NCBI GenBank assembly: GCA_964017125.1 | Contig: OZ024915.1 | Location: 15,733,922 to 15,797,921, forward strand | DNA: 64,000 nt | Direction of reading: 5' to 3' | From: Flabesymbios commensalis | Lineage: Eukaryota > Annelida > Polychaeta > Terebellida > Flabelligeridae | In this document: one piece after another, positions 28,601 to 36,016 of the stretch | Numbering within the stretch: position 1 is the first letter of the stretch | Layout of the letters: the number at the start of each line of letters is the position of its first letter | The notes under the pieces: model-generated | The model's input: the letters and a program-made list of their open reading frames with translations, nothing else | Databases searched by the model: none | What the model was told of the DNA's origin: nothing | Made by a program: the position numbers and the translations under genes

Positions 28601-29709
28601 ATATTAGAGCAGCCTCTTTTTTCAAAGGCAGGCAATAAAAAATTAAACGAAAAATTATTGAAGTTGCCTTAAATGGTTTTAAAACTTTGTATATGAATGA
28701 TACACAATACATAATCAGTGTTTCATCTAGCCATTTCTAACATGGTGCAGCACCATGTTGCCTTTTGTGAGCACCATGTTGCCCTTTATGTGCGCCATGT
28801 TGCCCTTCATGTGCGCCATGTTGCCCTTCCAATTTTCAGACAGTGAAGTGCCTCATTGAACTATTGTTACGTCATATTTAATCCACCCAGGCCATTGTCA
28901 CAGTGGAAAACACCCCGATCACTGATATCTCGCGTTCAAACCTATGATGCAATACCTGATAACGACTTGTATACATAGTGGTAAAAACTTGCGATGGCTA
29001 TGTATACTTACCTGATTCTCTTTGTGCCTTTAATTGGGGAGGGTGGGTGTTGGAAATGCCCAACCGAGTCAACTGGGTGCCCGGCGGGCATGATAAGGTG
29101 CCCCCAATGATAGGTGGCGCCATGCCCCTTCTGAATCCTAGATGAAACACTGATAATTATGTACATGTAGAAATATAGTAAAAAATTGTTGTTTTAATTA
29201 ACAGTCGCAAGCGTAGCCGAACAAGATCACATAGTCGACAAAGGAGCAGAAGTCGGCATAGATCACTTAGCCGAAAAAGAAGTCCACATAAAGATAGATC
29301 GCGAAGTCAACATAGATCACACAGCCACCAAAGAAGCAGAAGCCGTGATAGATCACGTAGAAAGAGATCTCGCAGTAAACACAAAAGTCATCACAAATCA
29401 AGCAAAAAGAAACATAAACGAAGTAGAAGTCACAGCAGACACAGGTGACGATGATTCTTGTGTTGTATTTGTTGAGCAGCCATGGCCATGTGAATGGTGA
29501 TAATGTTTCAAATGAGAATATTAAAAAAAAAAATGATAAAACCTAATGTTGTAGACATTATTATATATCAGTAACAAGTATGATAATAATACATTTGATT
29601 TATATTTGCTTGTTTTGTAAGAAATAATAATATTTATTTCAGACATAAAAATGGATCTCGTAACGATCAGAACGTAAAGAAAGAAAAGGATGACGCTAAC
29701 CTAGAATGA
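16531..29709 (+). CDS. SNRNP48: U11/U12 small nuclear ribonucleoprotein 48 kDa protein (U11-48K)
   Basis: Nine coding exons (16531-16680, 20847-20963, 21126-21189, 22007-22066, 24513-24680, 26326-26438, 27794-27981, 29205-29444, 29643-29709) join to 388 codons plus TGA. An in-frame TGA nine bases upstream fixes the start. The protein is a U11 snRNP subunit of the minor spliceosome and helps recognise 5' splice sites of U12-type introns in the nucleus. Residues 57-77 form the family's CHHC zinc finger (C57, H63, H73, C77; C-x5-H-x9-H-x3-C). KWKVQPTYSGMASMFTSEQR and DMKRRRQSYKGRTVH (202-216) match conserved segments of the vertebrate protein (339 aa in human). Residues 287-367 are an Arg/Ser-rich tail. 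All introns are GT-AG. Intron 4 holds the tandem U12-type motif described separately. The orthology is clear; only the untranslated ends are unknown. Confidence 0.93.
17719..17827. mobile_element. Palindromic MITE, family P
   Basis: An excellent copy: CCCAGCAAATACGAGACATT and its complement ending GTGTTTGCTGGG, inner arms TTTCAATGTTGGCCC / GGCCCAACATTGAAA, and TA flanks outside a leading T. It lies in SNRNP48 intron 1 and produces spurious overlapping open frames on both strands. Confidence 0.7.
18100..18295. repeat. Dispersed repeat fragment (GATAAACTGAGCATCTATCACAAA type)
   Basis: TTTGATAAACTGAGCATCTA plus TCACAAATTATTTGATAG recurs at 21415-21460 with the same GCTTCAAATGATAAAAA / ACTTCAAATGATGAAAA lead-in. 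This is a shared, decayed family. Confidence 0.4.
18731..18977 (+). pseudogene. Decayed THAP zinc-finger domain
   Basis: The start reads MPKLCVSGLCNNTNEDVTAL, matching the THAP N-terminus with its first two cysteines (C-x4-C). After a one-base frameshift near 18795 the + frame continues KRFPNRTHVKLDRANWKHG and ALCGVHFRQLNDFIS, giving the expected W and the CxxHF end of the C2CH module. It then meets TAA; SGDMNSVFTPGLPRVNVP follows in another frame. THAP domains occur in host transcription factors and in P-element-type transposases, and this fragment cannot be assigned to either. It lies in SNRNP48 intron 1 with no splice sites of its own. Confidence 0.7.
19620..19835. mobile_element. Dimeric palindromic MITE, family P
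   Basis: It opens CCCAGCAAACACAAAACATT and closes TTTTGTGTTTGCTGGG. The block ACATTTGTAGACCTATAACA...ATACAAATGTTTTGTG occurs twice in tandem (about 19633-19729 and 19736-19826), so two copies share a single pair of outer ends. Confidence 0.65.
20847..20963 (+). CDS. SNRNP48: SNRNP48 coding exon 2 (CHHC zinc finger)
   Basis: 39 codons, SEEMAQCPLNAAHYVP to QKGYAKKEL, acceptor TGTTACAG, donor GTAAAA. It holds the whole C-x5-H-x9-H-x3-C finger that contacts the U12-type 5' splice site. Confidence 0.92.
21126..21189 (+). CDS. SNRNP48: SNRNP48 coding exon 3
   Basis: DGEPTSAGFHERSTTTFSFN plus a split codon; acceptor ATTTCTAG, donor GTAAGT, leaving phase 1. Confidence 0.85.
21250..21470. repeat. 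Decayed TTAACCCTT repeat (family B-like)
   Basis: TTTTAACCCTTATGCTGGTGA start, an internal hairpin remnant (GAACTAGAATTGCTTGCACA), then the GATGAACTGAGCATCTATC phrase shared with 18240-18290. Confidence 0.4.
22007..22066 (+). CDS. SNRNP48: SNRNP48 coding exon 4
   Basis: 60 nt encoding (N)DDMINKALASVYTNSTPAA; acceptor TCGTTTCAG, donor GTAATC. It leaves phase 1, so a single G carries over to the next exon. Confidence 0.82.
22186..22245 (+). other. Possible cryptic terminal exon in SNRNP48 intron 4
   Basis: A strong acceptor (T-run then ATAG at 22182-22185) is followed, in the phase left by exon 4, by VVLQCGEKDCGNKAANCCK and TAA at 22242-22244. AATAAA occurs at 22218 and 22240. Use of this site would give a truncated, cysteine-ended product. 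It is seen in sequence only and may be unused. Confidence 0.3.
22439..22508 (+). other. SNRNP48: Candidate poison exon of SNRNP48
   Basis: A U2-type acceptor (GGTGCATTTTCAG, AG at 22449-22450) lies 44 nt upstream of the tandem U12-type motifs. Read in the phase left by exon 4 it gives GTT then TGA, an immediate stop. Possible donors are GTGATG (22471) and GTAATA (22509); which is used cannot be decided. The element fits the non-productive exon that a USSE activates. Confidence 0.6.
22495..22519 (+). promoter_or_regulatory. SNRNP48: Tandem U12-type 5' splice-site motif (USSE-like splicing enhancer)
   Basis: ATATCCTT occurs at 22495-22502 and again at 22512-22519, separated by nine bases, in intron 4. 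Each copy equals the U12-type 5' splice-site core. SNRNP48 genes of other organisms carry a U11 snRNP-binding splicing enhancer built of two such motifs. It binds U11 snRNPs and activates an upstream U2-type 3' splice site, lowering productive 48K mRNA. Gene, motif number and upstream acceptor all agree; binding is inferred. Confidence 0.85.
23191..23325. mobile_element. hAT-like MITE remnant (CAGGGGTGGGAAA)
   Basis: CAGGGGTGGGAAATTCCCGTC at the left and AATTTTCCACCCCCG at the right, with CGTCTACAGACGGATTTCCG inside. The right end is decayed. It sits in SNRNP48 intron 4. Confidence 0.5.
23340..23460. repeat. G/C homopolymer-rich low-complexity stretch
   Basis: A C14-15 run followed by A9-10, flanked by GGGGAGGGGGG and a later G11 run. 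This is simple low-complexity DNA. Confidence 0.6.
24513..24680 (+). CDS. SNRNP48: SNRNP48 coding exon 5
   Basis: (A)DKWKVQPTYSGMASMFTS to QPKQKE; acceptor TTTTTTCGCAG, donor GTGAGA. SEQRRRLYNYCIQVVKD corresponds to the family's ADRLALYDFVVEE helix. Confidence 0.9.
24775..25034 (+). mobile_element. TTAA-type MITE, family C
   Basis: Starts TTAACCCTTCACCCTTTCAA. The hairpin ATCCACTACAAGCCGCGAAT / TTCTCGACTTGTAGTGGAT is nearly perfect. It ends GGCTGAAAGGGTTA, directly joined to a family A copy. Confidence 0.65.
25030..25263 (+). mobile_element. TTAA-type MITE, family A
   Basis: GGGTTAGCGCTAAAATACAA at the left junction, the conserved AATCATCATAAATGTCTTGG middle, the hairpin, and ACTGTATGGGTTAA at the right (TTAA 25260-25263). 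Confidence 0.6.
25264..25460 (+). mobile_element. TTAA-type MITE, family B-like, partial
   Basis: Follows the family A copy without a gap. Hairpin CCACGTGAAGTTTGTGTCTC / GGACACACAACTTTAAGTGG, then a GTTCCCAATAACAGTGATTT tail shared with 26530-26575 and 32580-32605. Confidence 0.5.
25708..25953 (+). mobile_element. TTAA-flanked MITE, family A
   Basis: TTAACCCTTAAAGCACTGAA at the left; right end CCCCGCACTGTAAGGGTTG. The hairpin arms CGACTTTAGTTGTCAGAATC / GATTCTGTCGACTAAAGTCG are intact. Confidence 0.65.
26040..26138. repeat. Imperfect hairpin in SNRNP48 intron 5
   Basis: CATATTGAATGGCTTGGGGA and TCCCCAAGCTATTCAATATG form 20-bp arms with one mismatch around GTCCCGCGG. Outer GTACCGGTAC / GGTACCTGTATGTACC extends it. 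No second copy is seen. Confidence 0.6.
26326..26438 (+). CDS. SNRNP48: SNRNP48 coding exon 6
   Basis: (E)ASELTGRELEAQQRDMKRR to GTKTHTQ; acceptor TTTATATATAG, donor GTAATA, phase 0 out. It carries the conserved KRRRQSY block. Confidence 0.92.
26955..27112 (-). repeat. Family A MITE fragment
   Basis: Only the non-hairpin half survives: GGCCCATAACATAGATATTC through AACCCTTTGGTCTCCATGG and TTCAGCGTTCTAAAGG. Confidence 0.5.
27168..27243. repeat. Palindromic family P fragment
   Basis: GCTGATGTCATGTTAGACC and GGCCCAACATGAAATCAGC form the arms around CACCATCTGAGATGC; the CCCAGCAAACAC ends are lost. Confidence 0.5.
27244..27430. repeat. Family B-like MITE fragment
   Basis: Hairpin AGTCACTCGAAATTGTGTC / ACACAACTTCAAGTGACTG with the usual AT-rich right side. 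Confidence 0.45.
27463..27693 (-). mobile_element. TTAA-type MITE, family A
   Basis: Reverse orientation: TTAACCCTTATAGTGCTGGG at 27463, a shortened hairpin, then the conserved middle and TTCAGCGATCTAGGGGTTAG. The hairpin is half the usual length. Confidence 0.6.
27695..27718. repeat. Family P end fragment
   Basis: GTCAACGTCTCGTGTTTGTTG is the right terminus of a family P element; the rest is absent. Confidence 0.4.
27794..27981 (+). CDS. SNRNP48: SNRNP48 coding exon 7
   Basis: IIGDVIRQQMELMGGCDGEE to RRRDSRDRDRY; acceptor TTGTTTTGTAG, donor GTGAGA. IIGDVIRQQMEL matches the family's VIRDVI segment; the exon ends in charged, Arg-rich sequence. Confidence 0.9.
28716..29152. mobile_element. 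hAT-like element (CAGTGTTTCATCTAG ends) in SNRNP48 intron 7
   Basis: CAGTGTTTCATCTAG at the left is the exact complement of CTAGATGAAACACTG at the right. The direct flank ATAAT is seen on both sides, shorter than the 8 bp usual for hAT. The interior contains a 21-bp tandem repeat and no transposase. Confidence 0.65.
28750..28833 (+). repeat. 21-bp tandem repeat, four copies
   Basis: Units of the form GCGCCATGTTGCCCTTCATGT; the first overlaps a perfect palindrome (AACATGGTGC/AGCACCATGTT). Confidence 0.75.
29205..29444 (+). CDS. SNRNP48: SNRNP48 coding exon 8 (RS-rich tail)
   Basis: 80 codons of Arg/Ser/His/Lys repeats such as SRKRSRTRSHSRQRSRSRHR and KHKSHHKSSKKKHKRSRS; acceptor TTAATTAACAG, donor GTGACG. 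It is more RS-rich than the vertebrate C-terminus. Confidence 0.88.
29643..29709 (+). CDS. SNRNP48: SNRNP48 terminal coding exon
   Basis: (R)HKNGSRNDQNVKKEKDDANLE then TGA; acceptor TTTATTTCAG. Confidence 0.85.
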
Positions 29710-29805
29710 AATATCCCCAGACTGCATGATAACAGCGTGGTTTTAAACGGAGGATCATACAATAATCTGCACTGGTGAACAATTACAAACTTTTTGTTGC
29801 TGACA

Positions 29806-29811
29806 AATAAA
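29806..29811 (+). terminator. SNRNP48 polyadenylation signal
   Basis: AATAAA 97 bases after the stop, followed by T-rich sequence; the transcript probably ends near 29825-29840. Confidence 0.65.
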
Positions 29812-29896
29812 TATATTTCATTTGAATTTTATAGTGAACATTGAGTGTTAAGCATTTCTTTGTCGTTTATGTTGTATTTACACGTTCCGGTTTATT

Positions 29897-30137
29897 GTGA
29901 CCCGCCATGCGAAAAGGTACCTCCCCGCGGCTTTCAGAAAATTATTTATGACGTCATTTAAATTTATTGATTACATAACTAATTTTAATATATTAAAAAT
30001 CTCATAAGACAAAAAGTTATGAATTTTTTTCAAAAATTCTTTCAGTTATCGAAACAGAAAGGACACAGCTAACATATCAACTATAAAAATCAATTTTGAA
30101 AATTTGACTTCACGGCCGTTTTTGCGTGGCGGGTCAC
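29897..30137. mobile_element. TIR MITE, family D, copy 2
   Basis: GTGACCCGCCATGCGAAAAGG and TTTTTGCGTGGCGGGTCAC are inverted ends; TGACGTCA at 29949-29956 is in the same relative place as in copy 1. It lies just past the SNRNP48 polyadenylation site. Confidence 0.72.
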
Positions 30138-30789
30138 AATTGGTCAGGTATTCATCATTTTAACACTTTATTTGCAAGACGGATCATAGTAAAACCCTTT
30201 CAGTGCCAGATAGATGTTCGCTGTCAGATTCTGATGTACTGAAAAGGTTAATATAAGCATTCGAATATGGGGGAACATAATACAGATATTAAACACAAAA
30301 TTAGGTAGAAAAGAAAAAACTCCACAACGACAAAAATATATTTATTATCATATTATCAGTATAGAAAAATGTAAATGAAATGGATGAGTAAATATTATAC
30401 TCTACATAACACGTAAATTAATCACGCATCAACTAACATACTCTTCATTTGATAATGTAAAACATGAAGATAACGGAATTTTACTTAGATTTATTAGAAA
30501 ACTGGTATATAATCTGTAAAGCCTGTATGTTATAATTTTTGTAGCATTGTTAATAAGTGATTTAATAGGTATGACCTGTATTAAAATAAGATACAAACTT
30601 GTACGGTACCAAACTCTTACGTGACTGACTTCGCGTTGCAAACATTGCACGAAATAATAATTAATTGGACATAATATTGATTATCGGGAGATAATATGAA
30701 AAGCACCTTTTGTACATTCGTAGTAAGGACTGACAAATCAAAGAAAACATCAATTGATATATTTAGAATACTAATTATTATGATAACGT

Positions 30790-30868
30790 AACATGAAGTT
30801 TTAATTCTTTCAGTGTGGGGATCCGACTTTTTGTTGGCAATAGTCAATTCCCGCACTGAAAGGGTTAG
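30790..30868. repeat. Family A MITE fragment (hairpin end)
   Basis: TCTTTCAGTGTGGGGATCCG and TTCCCGCACTGAAAGGGTTA only. Confidence 0.45.
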
Positions 30869-30908
30869 ATATTCATTGTCAAAAACTTTCGAAGTAAGTA
30901 CTTAACCG

Positions 30909-31131
30909 TTAACCCTTACAGCGCCGGGACCGACTTTAGTCGTCAAAATCTGACGTCTGTAGACATCAGATTTTGACAACTAAAGTAGGTCCCCGCACTG
31001 TAAGAGTAACAATATTTCTAATGGCCTTAGACCCATAACATAGGTATTCAAATGAATCGGAAAGAGCTAACTAAGACAATTGCAAAAAATCTTTGGTTCA
31101 TACGAAAGTAATTCGGCGCTTTAAGGGTTAA
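30909..31131 (-). mobile_element. TTAA-flanked MITE, family A, complete copy
   Basis: TTAA at 30909-30912 and 31128-31131. Reverse orientation: TTAACCCTTACAGCGCCGGG, a full hairpin around GTCTGTAGACATCAGATTTT, and GGCGCTTTAAGGGTTAA at the other end. Confidence 0.7.
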
Positions 31132-31139
31132 ACATGTTA

Positions 31140-31335
31140 AAACGCATTTTTTTCATGAAAACCATAGAGGCCAAAAATATTTTTTTCGATTTGAAATCAT
31201 CATAAATGTCTTAGTTAGCTCTTTCCGATTCATTTGAATACCTATGTTATGGGTCTACGACCATTAGAAATATTTTTACTCTTACAGCACGGGATCGACT
31301 TTAGATGTCAGAATCTGACGTCTACGTCCACATAA
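31140..31335 (+). repeat. Family A MITE, right-truncated
   Basis: Starts in the CATGAAAACCATAGAGGCC region and stops inside the hairpin at TCTGACGTCTACG. Confidence 0.5.
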
Positions 31336-31489
31336 GACACTTATAAATAACCCAATTGGTCTCTAGTATTTATCAAAATATGTTGGCGCTCTTGTTGCTG
31401 GCACAAAATATGTTGGCACTATCAGCATACAATCGTATCACGAAATACTTCAAAAATAAACAATTAATTTAATTTGAAATTCCAGCATG

Positions 31490-31562
31490 CACGAGGCATT
31501 AAACCAGCGGTGGATCAATGTATGCCAGCATCGAATACGACAGGCTAACATTGAATGTGTAG
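31490..31562. repeat. Degenerate family P palindrome
   Basis: CACGAGGCATTAAACCAGCG and ACAGGCTAACATTGAATG are decayed arms. Confidence 0.35.
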
Positions 31563-31776
31563 ATGTGTTAGATATGGGATTCCCCATTTATACCAAGCGG
31601 GTTGTTAAATAACATAATTGGTGGTGGTAGCAGTGTCAGCAGTGGAAACGCAATAGTTTTTGACGGGCTGGCTGCAGCTGGTGTGACTGCTAATAGTTTT
31701 AAATAATTCCCAGTGTGATTATTTAGGTTGGTATTTACTCATTTTCACGTATCAATCATATTAAGTGTATTCATTT

Positions 31777-31918
31777 AGGCCTATTACAATATAATGCCCT
31801 GAAACCACCAGTTGAGTTCATGTTGGTTCAGTGTTGAACCAGCGTCGCAGACGGTGGATCAACACTGAACCAACATCACCTCAACTGATGGTTTCATGGC
31901 ATTATACTGTAGTAGGCC
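31777..31918. repeat. 142-bp near-perfect palindrome, family P relative
   Basis: Arms run from AGGCCTATTACAATATAATG to the matching CATTATACTGTAGTAGGCC, through GAAACCACCAGTTGAG / CTCAACTGATGGTTTC, with the usual TTGAACCAGCGTCGC / GACGGTGGATCAA centre. Unlike other copies the inverted repeat runs beyond the usual ends. Confidence 0.7.
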
Positions 31919-32090
31919 AAAATCAACTGGCTAAAGTCGATTCTCGCACTGATGGATAAAAAATGCATGGCCGTAGACCCGTAACATAGGTATTAAAATG
32001 AAGCGGAAATAGCTGACGAAGATATTTGAAAAACCCTTTGGTTTCCATGGTTTATACAAAAATAGGTCAGCGGTGTAAGGGCTAAGCTCC
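31919..32090 (-). repeat. Family A MITE, partial
   Basis: GGCTAAAGTCGATTCTCGCA, the GTAGACCCGTAACATAGG middle and TCAGCGGTGTAAGGGCTAA; one hairpin arm is missing. Confidence 0.5.
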
Positions 32091-32349
32091 GTTGTCGCAT
32101 TTATGCATTCTACAGAACGGAATAGATGATCAAAACAATAACGCTTTATAATGCTATAATGTTATATAATATAATGTTAGAATGCTATAATGCTCAAGTC
32201 ATGTTACATGAGTTTTACAAACAAACCAATCATATATGAAGGTATGTAGTTAAATTAAAAAGTTCCACATAAAAAATTATTTGGCACAGTTTTTAGCAAG
32301 AAAAAAATATATAAGCCACTTAATCTGTGCTGTTGGCACATAACATCCT

Positions 32350-32419
32350 TCCCTTGGATATAAAAAGGGTGTATTTGCCACTTTACAATGTGGCAGATAC
32401 ACCCTTTCGTATCCAAGGG
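32350..32419. repeat. 70-bp hairpin repeat, family H, copy 2
   Basis: CCCTTGGATATAAAAAGGGTG and CACCCTTTCGTATCCAAGGG pair around TGCCACTTTACAATGTGGCA; same structure as 1456-1525. Confidence 0.65.
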
Positions 32420-32448
32420 GACGACATATTTGGGTACTTAACCCTTTA

Positions 32449-32610
32449 CCCGAGAAGTTATATATCTTAAATTTTCACACACTTCACTGCCTACTGTGAC
32501 CCACAACTTCAAGTGGGTGAAAATTACTCACATTTGTATAATTTAATTTAACACATTTGCAAATCTTATTGTTTCAACACTCATTTTATTTCCAATAACT
32601 GTGATAATTT
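32449..32610 (+). repeat. Family B-like MITE, partial
   Basis: TTAACCCTTTACCCGAGAAG at the left, CACAACTTCAAGTGGGTGAA hairpin arm and TTCCAATAACTGTGAT tail. Confidence 0.5.
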
Positions 32611-32819
32611 ATTCTCTCTCGTCATCGTAAGCCCTGTAGGCTATGCTTTTTCATTAAGTTTCAAGCCAAATAAACGTTCACTAAAATTCATAAAATGACT
32701 TGTGGTAGATGCTCAGCTAAACAAATATATCCATTTGGAAAACGTCCATTTTTTAAAAAATGAAAGTAGTTTTTGTCAATATAAGCTGAAGATTGCGTTA
32801 GCAATGCCAGCTTCACAGT

Positions 32820-32924
32820 GGCCGTTCAATAATTGCGTACGGTAACGCTCAGAGGGGGAATTGAGGGGATTGAGGGGGTCGAAAATCGTCCAAAAAAAAC
32901 CGTTACGTAATTGTTGAACGACCC
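32820..32924. mobile_element. Short TIR MITE (CGTTCAATAATTGCGTA ends)
   Basis: GGCCGTTCAATAATTGCGTA pairs with TACGTAATTGTTGAACGACC; GC-rich centre. It lies 66 bp past the KLHDC9 stop codon, so it may be transcribed in its 3' untranslated region. Confidence 0.6.
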
Positions 32925-32989
32925 CAAATTAATAAAAAATTGTAAATGTCAACGCAACAAGGCGAGGATTAAAAGGTTCATAAAATATC

Positions 32990-33955
32990 TCATAAATTTA
33001 ACGTCCTTATATCTCCATAAACAACATTATTTTTACCGGCAATACCACCATGGATCATAATCTTATCGTTATAACAGAGGCAGAGATGACTGGATCTGCC
33101 AACCCCTGTATTGCCCAAAGAAAACCATTGTATATTTGGTCTGAAACTCAAGAGGTACGCTTCTCCAACCGGTTCTCGACAGCGTCCGTCAAACGTGTCC
33201 CCACCGTGTATAAATACCACATTATCCCCTGCCACGGAGACGTGCTGCTTGCGACCAGAAGGTAGTTTAGCAATTGGCTTCAGTAGTTTTGGAAGACTTG
33301 CGATTTGTTTTGTGGCTGGATGAATTTTGTCGGCACTGATGAATTTTCTATGTATCTGCGTCAATTTATCATCTCTACCCCCGATGATCACTAGCTTGTC
33401 ACCTACAATATTAGTCGTGTGTCCCGCACGTGAATCAATATCAAGGGGGGCTTCTCTGTAACTGAACTTACCACTGGAAACATTTCCAGTCACGATATAA
33501 GCGCTACCAAAGCGCCGTGTCATTCGCGTGCTGCCTTCTCGTCCGACCACCAATATACTATCATCACCAAGTAAGGTAGCCGTGTGAGAGCTGAGTCCAG
33601 CACCTTCTGGAAAACCTGTGGTTTCTAGCGCTCTCCATTTCTGATCCTTCACATCGAAACAGTGGATGTCGCTTGTTCGCTTCTTACCATTCCATCCACC
33701 TACTAGAAGAAGATAACGATTCTGTAACAAGATGGCAGCGTGGTGACTCAAAGCAGGTGAGCCGCTACATCGAACTTCCTCCCACAACAGAGAAGAGAAA
33801 TCAAACCTGTGCAGTCCATTTAGAGGCTGTGTACTCCCCGCTCTGTTTATCCCACCATGAGCGTAAAGTATGCTATCAACAATAATACCAATATGGTTGG
33901 CAATAGGCGGTCCTGTGGGACTCAACACGTCCCAGGTAAGCTTGGCTGTAGTCAT
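32990..33955 (-). CDS. KLHDC9: Kelch domain-containing protein 9
   Basis: One uninterrupted 321-residue frame from ATG (33953-33955) to TGA; an in-frame TGA four codons upstream fixes the start. The product is a beta-propeller of kelch repeats, with GG-type strand motifs at YAHGGIN, LLVGGWNG, ILVVGREG, LVIIGGRDD, VFIHGGDTF and IMIHGGIAG. The segments ALSHHAAIL, GLSSHTATLL...VVGREG, RRFGSAYIV and DSRAGH match the order and spacing of vertebrate KLHDC9 (about 350 aa). That protein is known as a cyclin A1 interactor with little other defined function. The frame has no introns here. Other kelch families fit less well because of the GLSSH-VxGREG-RRxGS series. Upstream regulation is not visible. 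Confidence 0.87.
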   Translation of the reverse strand: MTTAKLTWDVLSPTGPPIANHIGIIVDSILYAHGGINRAGSTQPLNGLHRFDFSSLLWEEVRCSGSPALSHHAAILLQNRYLLLVGGWNGKKRTSDIHCFDVKDQKWRALETTGFPEGAGLSSHTATLLGDDSILVVGREGSTRMTRRFGSAYIVTGNVSSGKFSYREAPLDIDSRAGHTTNIVGDKLVIIGGRDDKLTQIHRKFISADKIHPATKQIASLPKLLKPIAKLPSGRKQHVSVAGDNVVFIHGGDTFDGRCREPVGEAYLLSFRPNIQWFSLGNTGVGRSSHLCLCYNDKIMIHGGIAGKNNVVYGDIRTLNL

Positions 33956-34154
33956 TTCAGTTACTCATCTGTGTCACTATGTACCTCCTGTTAACAGATG
34001 TTTTGATTCCAGTTAATATCTTCTGTTACTTCAATGCGGGGTCAGACAATTCAAGAAAAGACATAGATTTACAATGTATCTTTGTTGGACTCCATTACCT
34101 GATGATTTACTGCAACAAAACATTTGATTCCAATGTTAAGTACAGGTGATAAGT
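33956..34154. other. 5' flank of KLHDC9
   Basis: No TATA box or clear promoter; the sequence is unremarkable. Confidence 0.35.
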
Positions 34155-34400
34155 ACATATTGTACCCAGCTAACACAAAACATTTTAAAACATTTCAATA
34201 AGGTTTCAGAAAGATTTTATGATGACTTTCTGCTCAAACATTCCCAAAACGTTACAATATTGAAAAATTTTACAGGGAAGTTGAAACGTTTTGAAAATAT
34301 TTCAAAGATGTTTCAAAATAACGTCTTCCGAAAAAAATCGTAGAACGTTATTAACATTTTTTTACTGGAACGTTGAAAACGCTCAAAAAATCACGTAGGC
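34155..34400. repeat. Decayed dispersed repeat (CCCAGCTAACACAAAACATTT)
   Basis: AACATTTTAAAACATTTCAA, CCAAAACGTTACAATATTG and GAACGTTATTAACATTTTT recur as AACGTT-rich pieces. Only the left end CCCAGCTAACACAAAAC is recognisable; it may be a relative of family P. Confidence 0.4.
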
Positions 34401-35934
34401 TTATTATTTTGCTTCACTTTTTATAAACCGATTTACAAAATATTACTAATGGGGCGTTCTTAATTAGTTTGGTAAATTCGTGACCCCTCTCCTTTAAAAT
34501 CTTTAAAAGTTGGCGAGGTCGTCGGTGAAGTATCAGACAGCCATCGATCCGTCTATAAAACATTAAAAACATCCCCGTTAGATATTGCCCCCCATTAGAT
34601 ATTGACCGATTACTAGTATATCTGTAATCATCAATCACATTTGATAGGCTAACACCCAACCATGCTGATTATTTCAAGATTCAGGGAATACCGGTAATTT
34701 GTCTGGTGTATGTGTAGCATGCAGTTTGCTACACAATAATATGCTGATGTAGCAGTTTTTGGCTTGAAGAAGAGTAGCATGGCACTGGCACGGCTGCTAA
34801 ATTGCTACGCATTTTTTCTGGACAAATTATTCCCTGAGATGAGTGTCGTCAACCATTGTGCATTCTTTCCCAAAAGTTAGTCACATCGCGAGAAATACCT
34901 AAGGAAGCATCACGTCGAATTTGAATACAATATAACCAACGTTGAACCAGCATTGATTCAACGTCTTGTGTTCTGATATATCCAGTTCACAGATTTTCGA
35001 CTTAGGGCACTGGTCAGCATCTCAGTTGAAAATACCCTCTTAGGACTATTTTTTTAAACTTAAAGGAATAACGTTAGGCCTAAATAAATCACAGAAAAAA
35101 TGACCCCCCCTTCCCAAACCCCATGCAATCATGTCGATTTTTTCTCTGTCAGCCATTTTTAGGTGTGTGTTGGTGCCCCAAGTTCCCCCACCTAGAGAAC
35201 TAATTAAATTTGAATATGATCCAAACAACGATTCGTAGGCCTATTAAAGAAGAAACAAAATAAGAGATAATCAGATTTTGATTGATAACTAATTGTGTTT
35301 AGCGTCATAGGGTTGTACCTGTTATAAACACATCGAAGAAATATTTTAATCTGTTAATTTGCAGACTACTAGGCTTAACATAACAGAGGATCAGACTACT
35401 TTTGATTAAAATTAAGAAAAAGTTTAAATCACAAGTAGCGCTCTTACAAGTGAGAGCAAACCCACAAAAGATTCAATTAACACTCAGATAACACTCAGAG
35501 ATCGCATTGAGATTAACTCATGAGTGATGACGTGAAACTAGCAGAGATCCATCGGCAACGGTTCATACATACACATTTTATAATATTTTTTTCTGTAATA
35601 ATCTATTGTTGTATTAGTAGGCTGTGGGAGTGGATAGTTAGGATTTTCAATAAACATTACTATTAGGCCTACATATTTAATTAATAATAATCTATGTATG
35701 CGCAATGGTTTATGAAGGTAGGGGACATCACAATTAATGATAACTGACAATATTAATTTAAATCGGTAGATTTGACTTGCTTACAAATGTAGGCCCTAAG
35801 TAATTTTTAATTTGTAGGTCGCAGTAATTAAATAATTTAGCGCTCTAATTAAGGGCCTGCCCTCTAAATCTTTGTGAACGGACGCTGTGTAAATGAAATA
35901 ACAATAGGCCTACCTATTAATAACGATAATAGTG
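34401..35934. other. Intergenic DNA, no gene seen
   Basis: A small family P remnant at 34932-34968 (CAACGTTGAACCAGCATTG); otherwise nothing supported. Confidence 0.45.
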
Positions 35935-36016
35935 CCCGGCAAGCATGAGACGTTGGACTAACACGACGTTGGCCCAACAGTGAACCAACGTTGGGCCAAC
36001 GTCTCATGTTTGCTGG
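35935..36016. mobile_element. Palindromic MITE, family P
   Basis: CCCGGCAAGCATGAGACGTT and AACGTCTCATGTTTGCTGGG as ends with a GTTGGCCCAAC / GTTGGGCCAAC core; compact, 82 bp. Confidence 0.65.
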
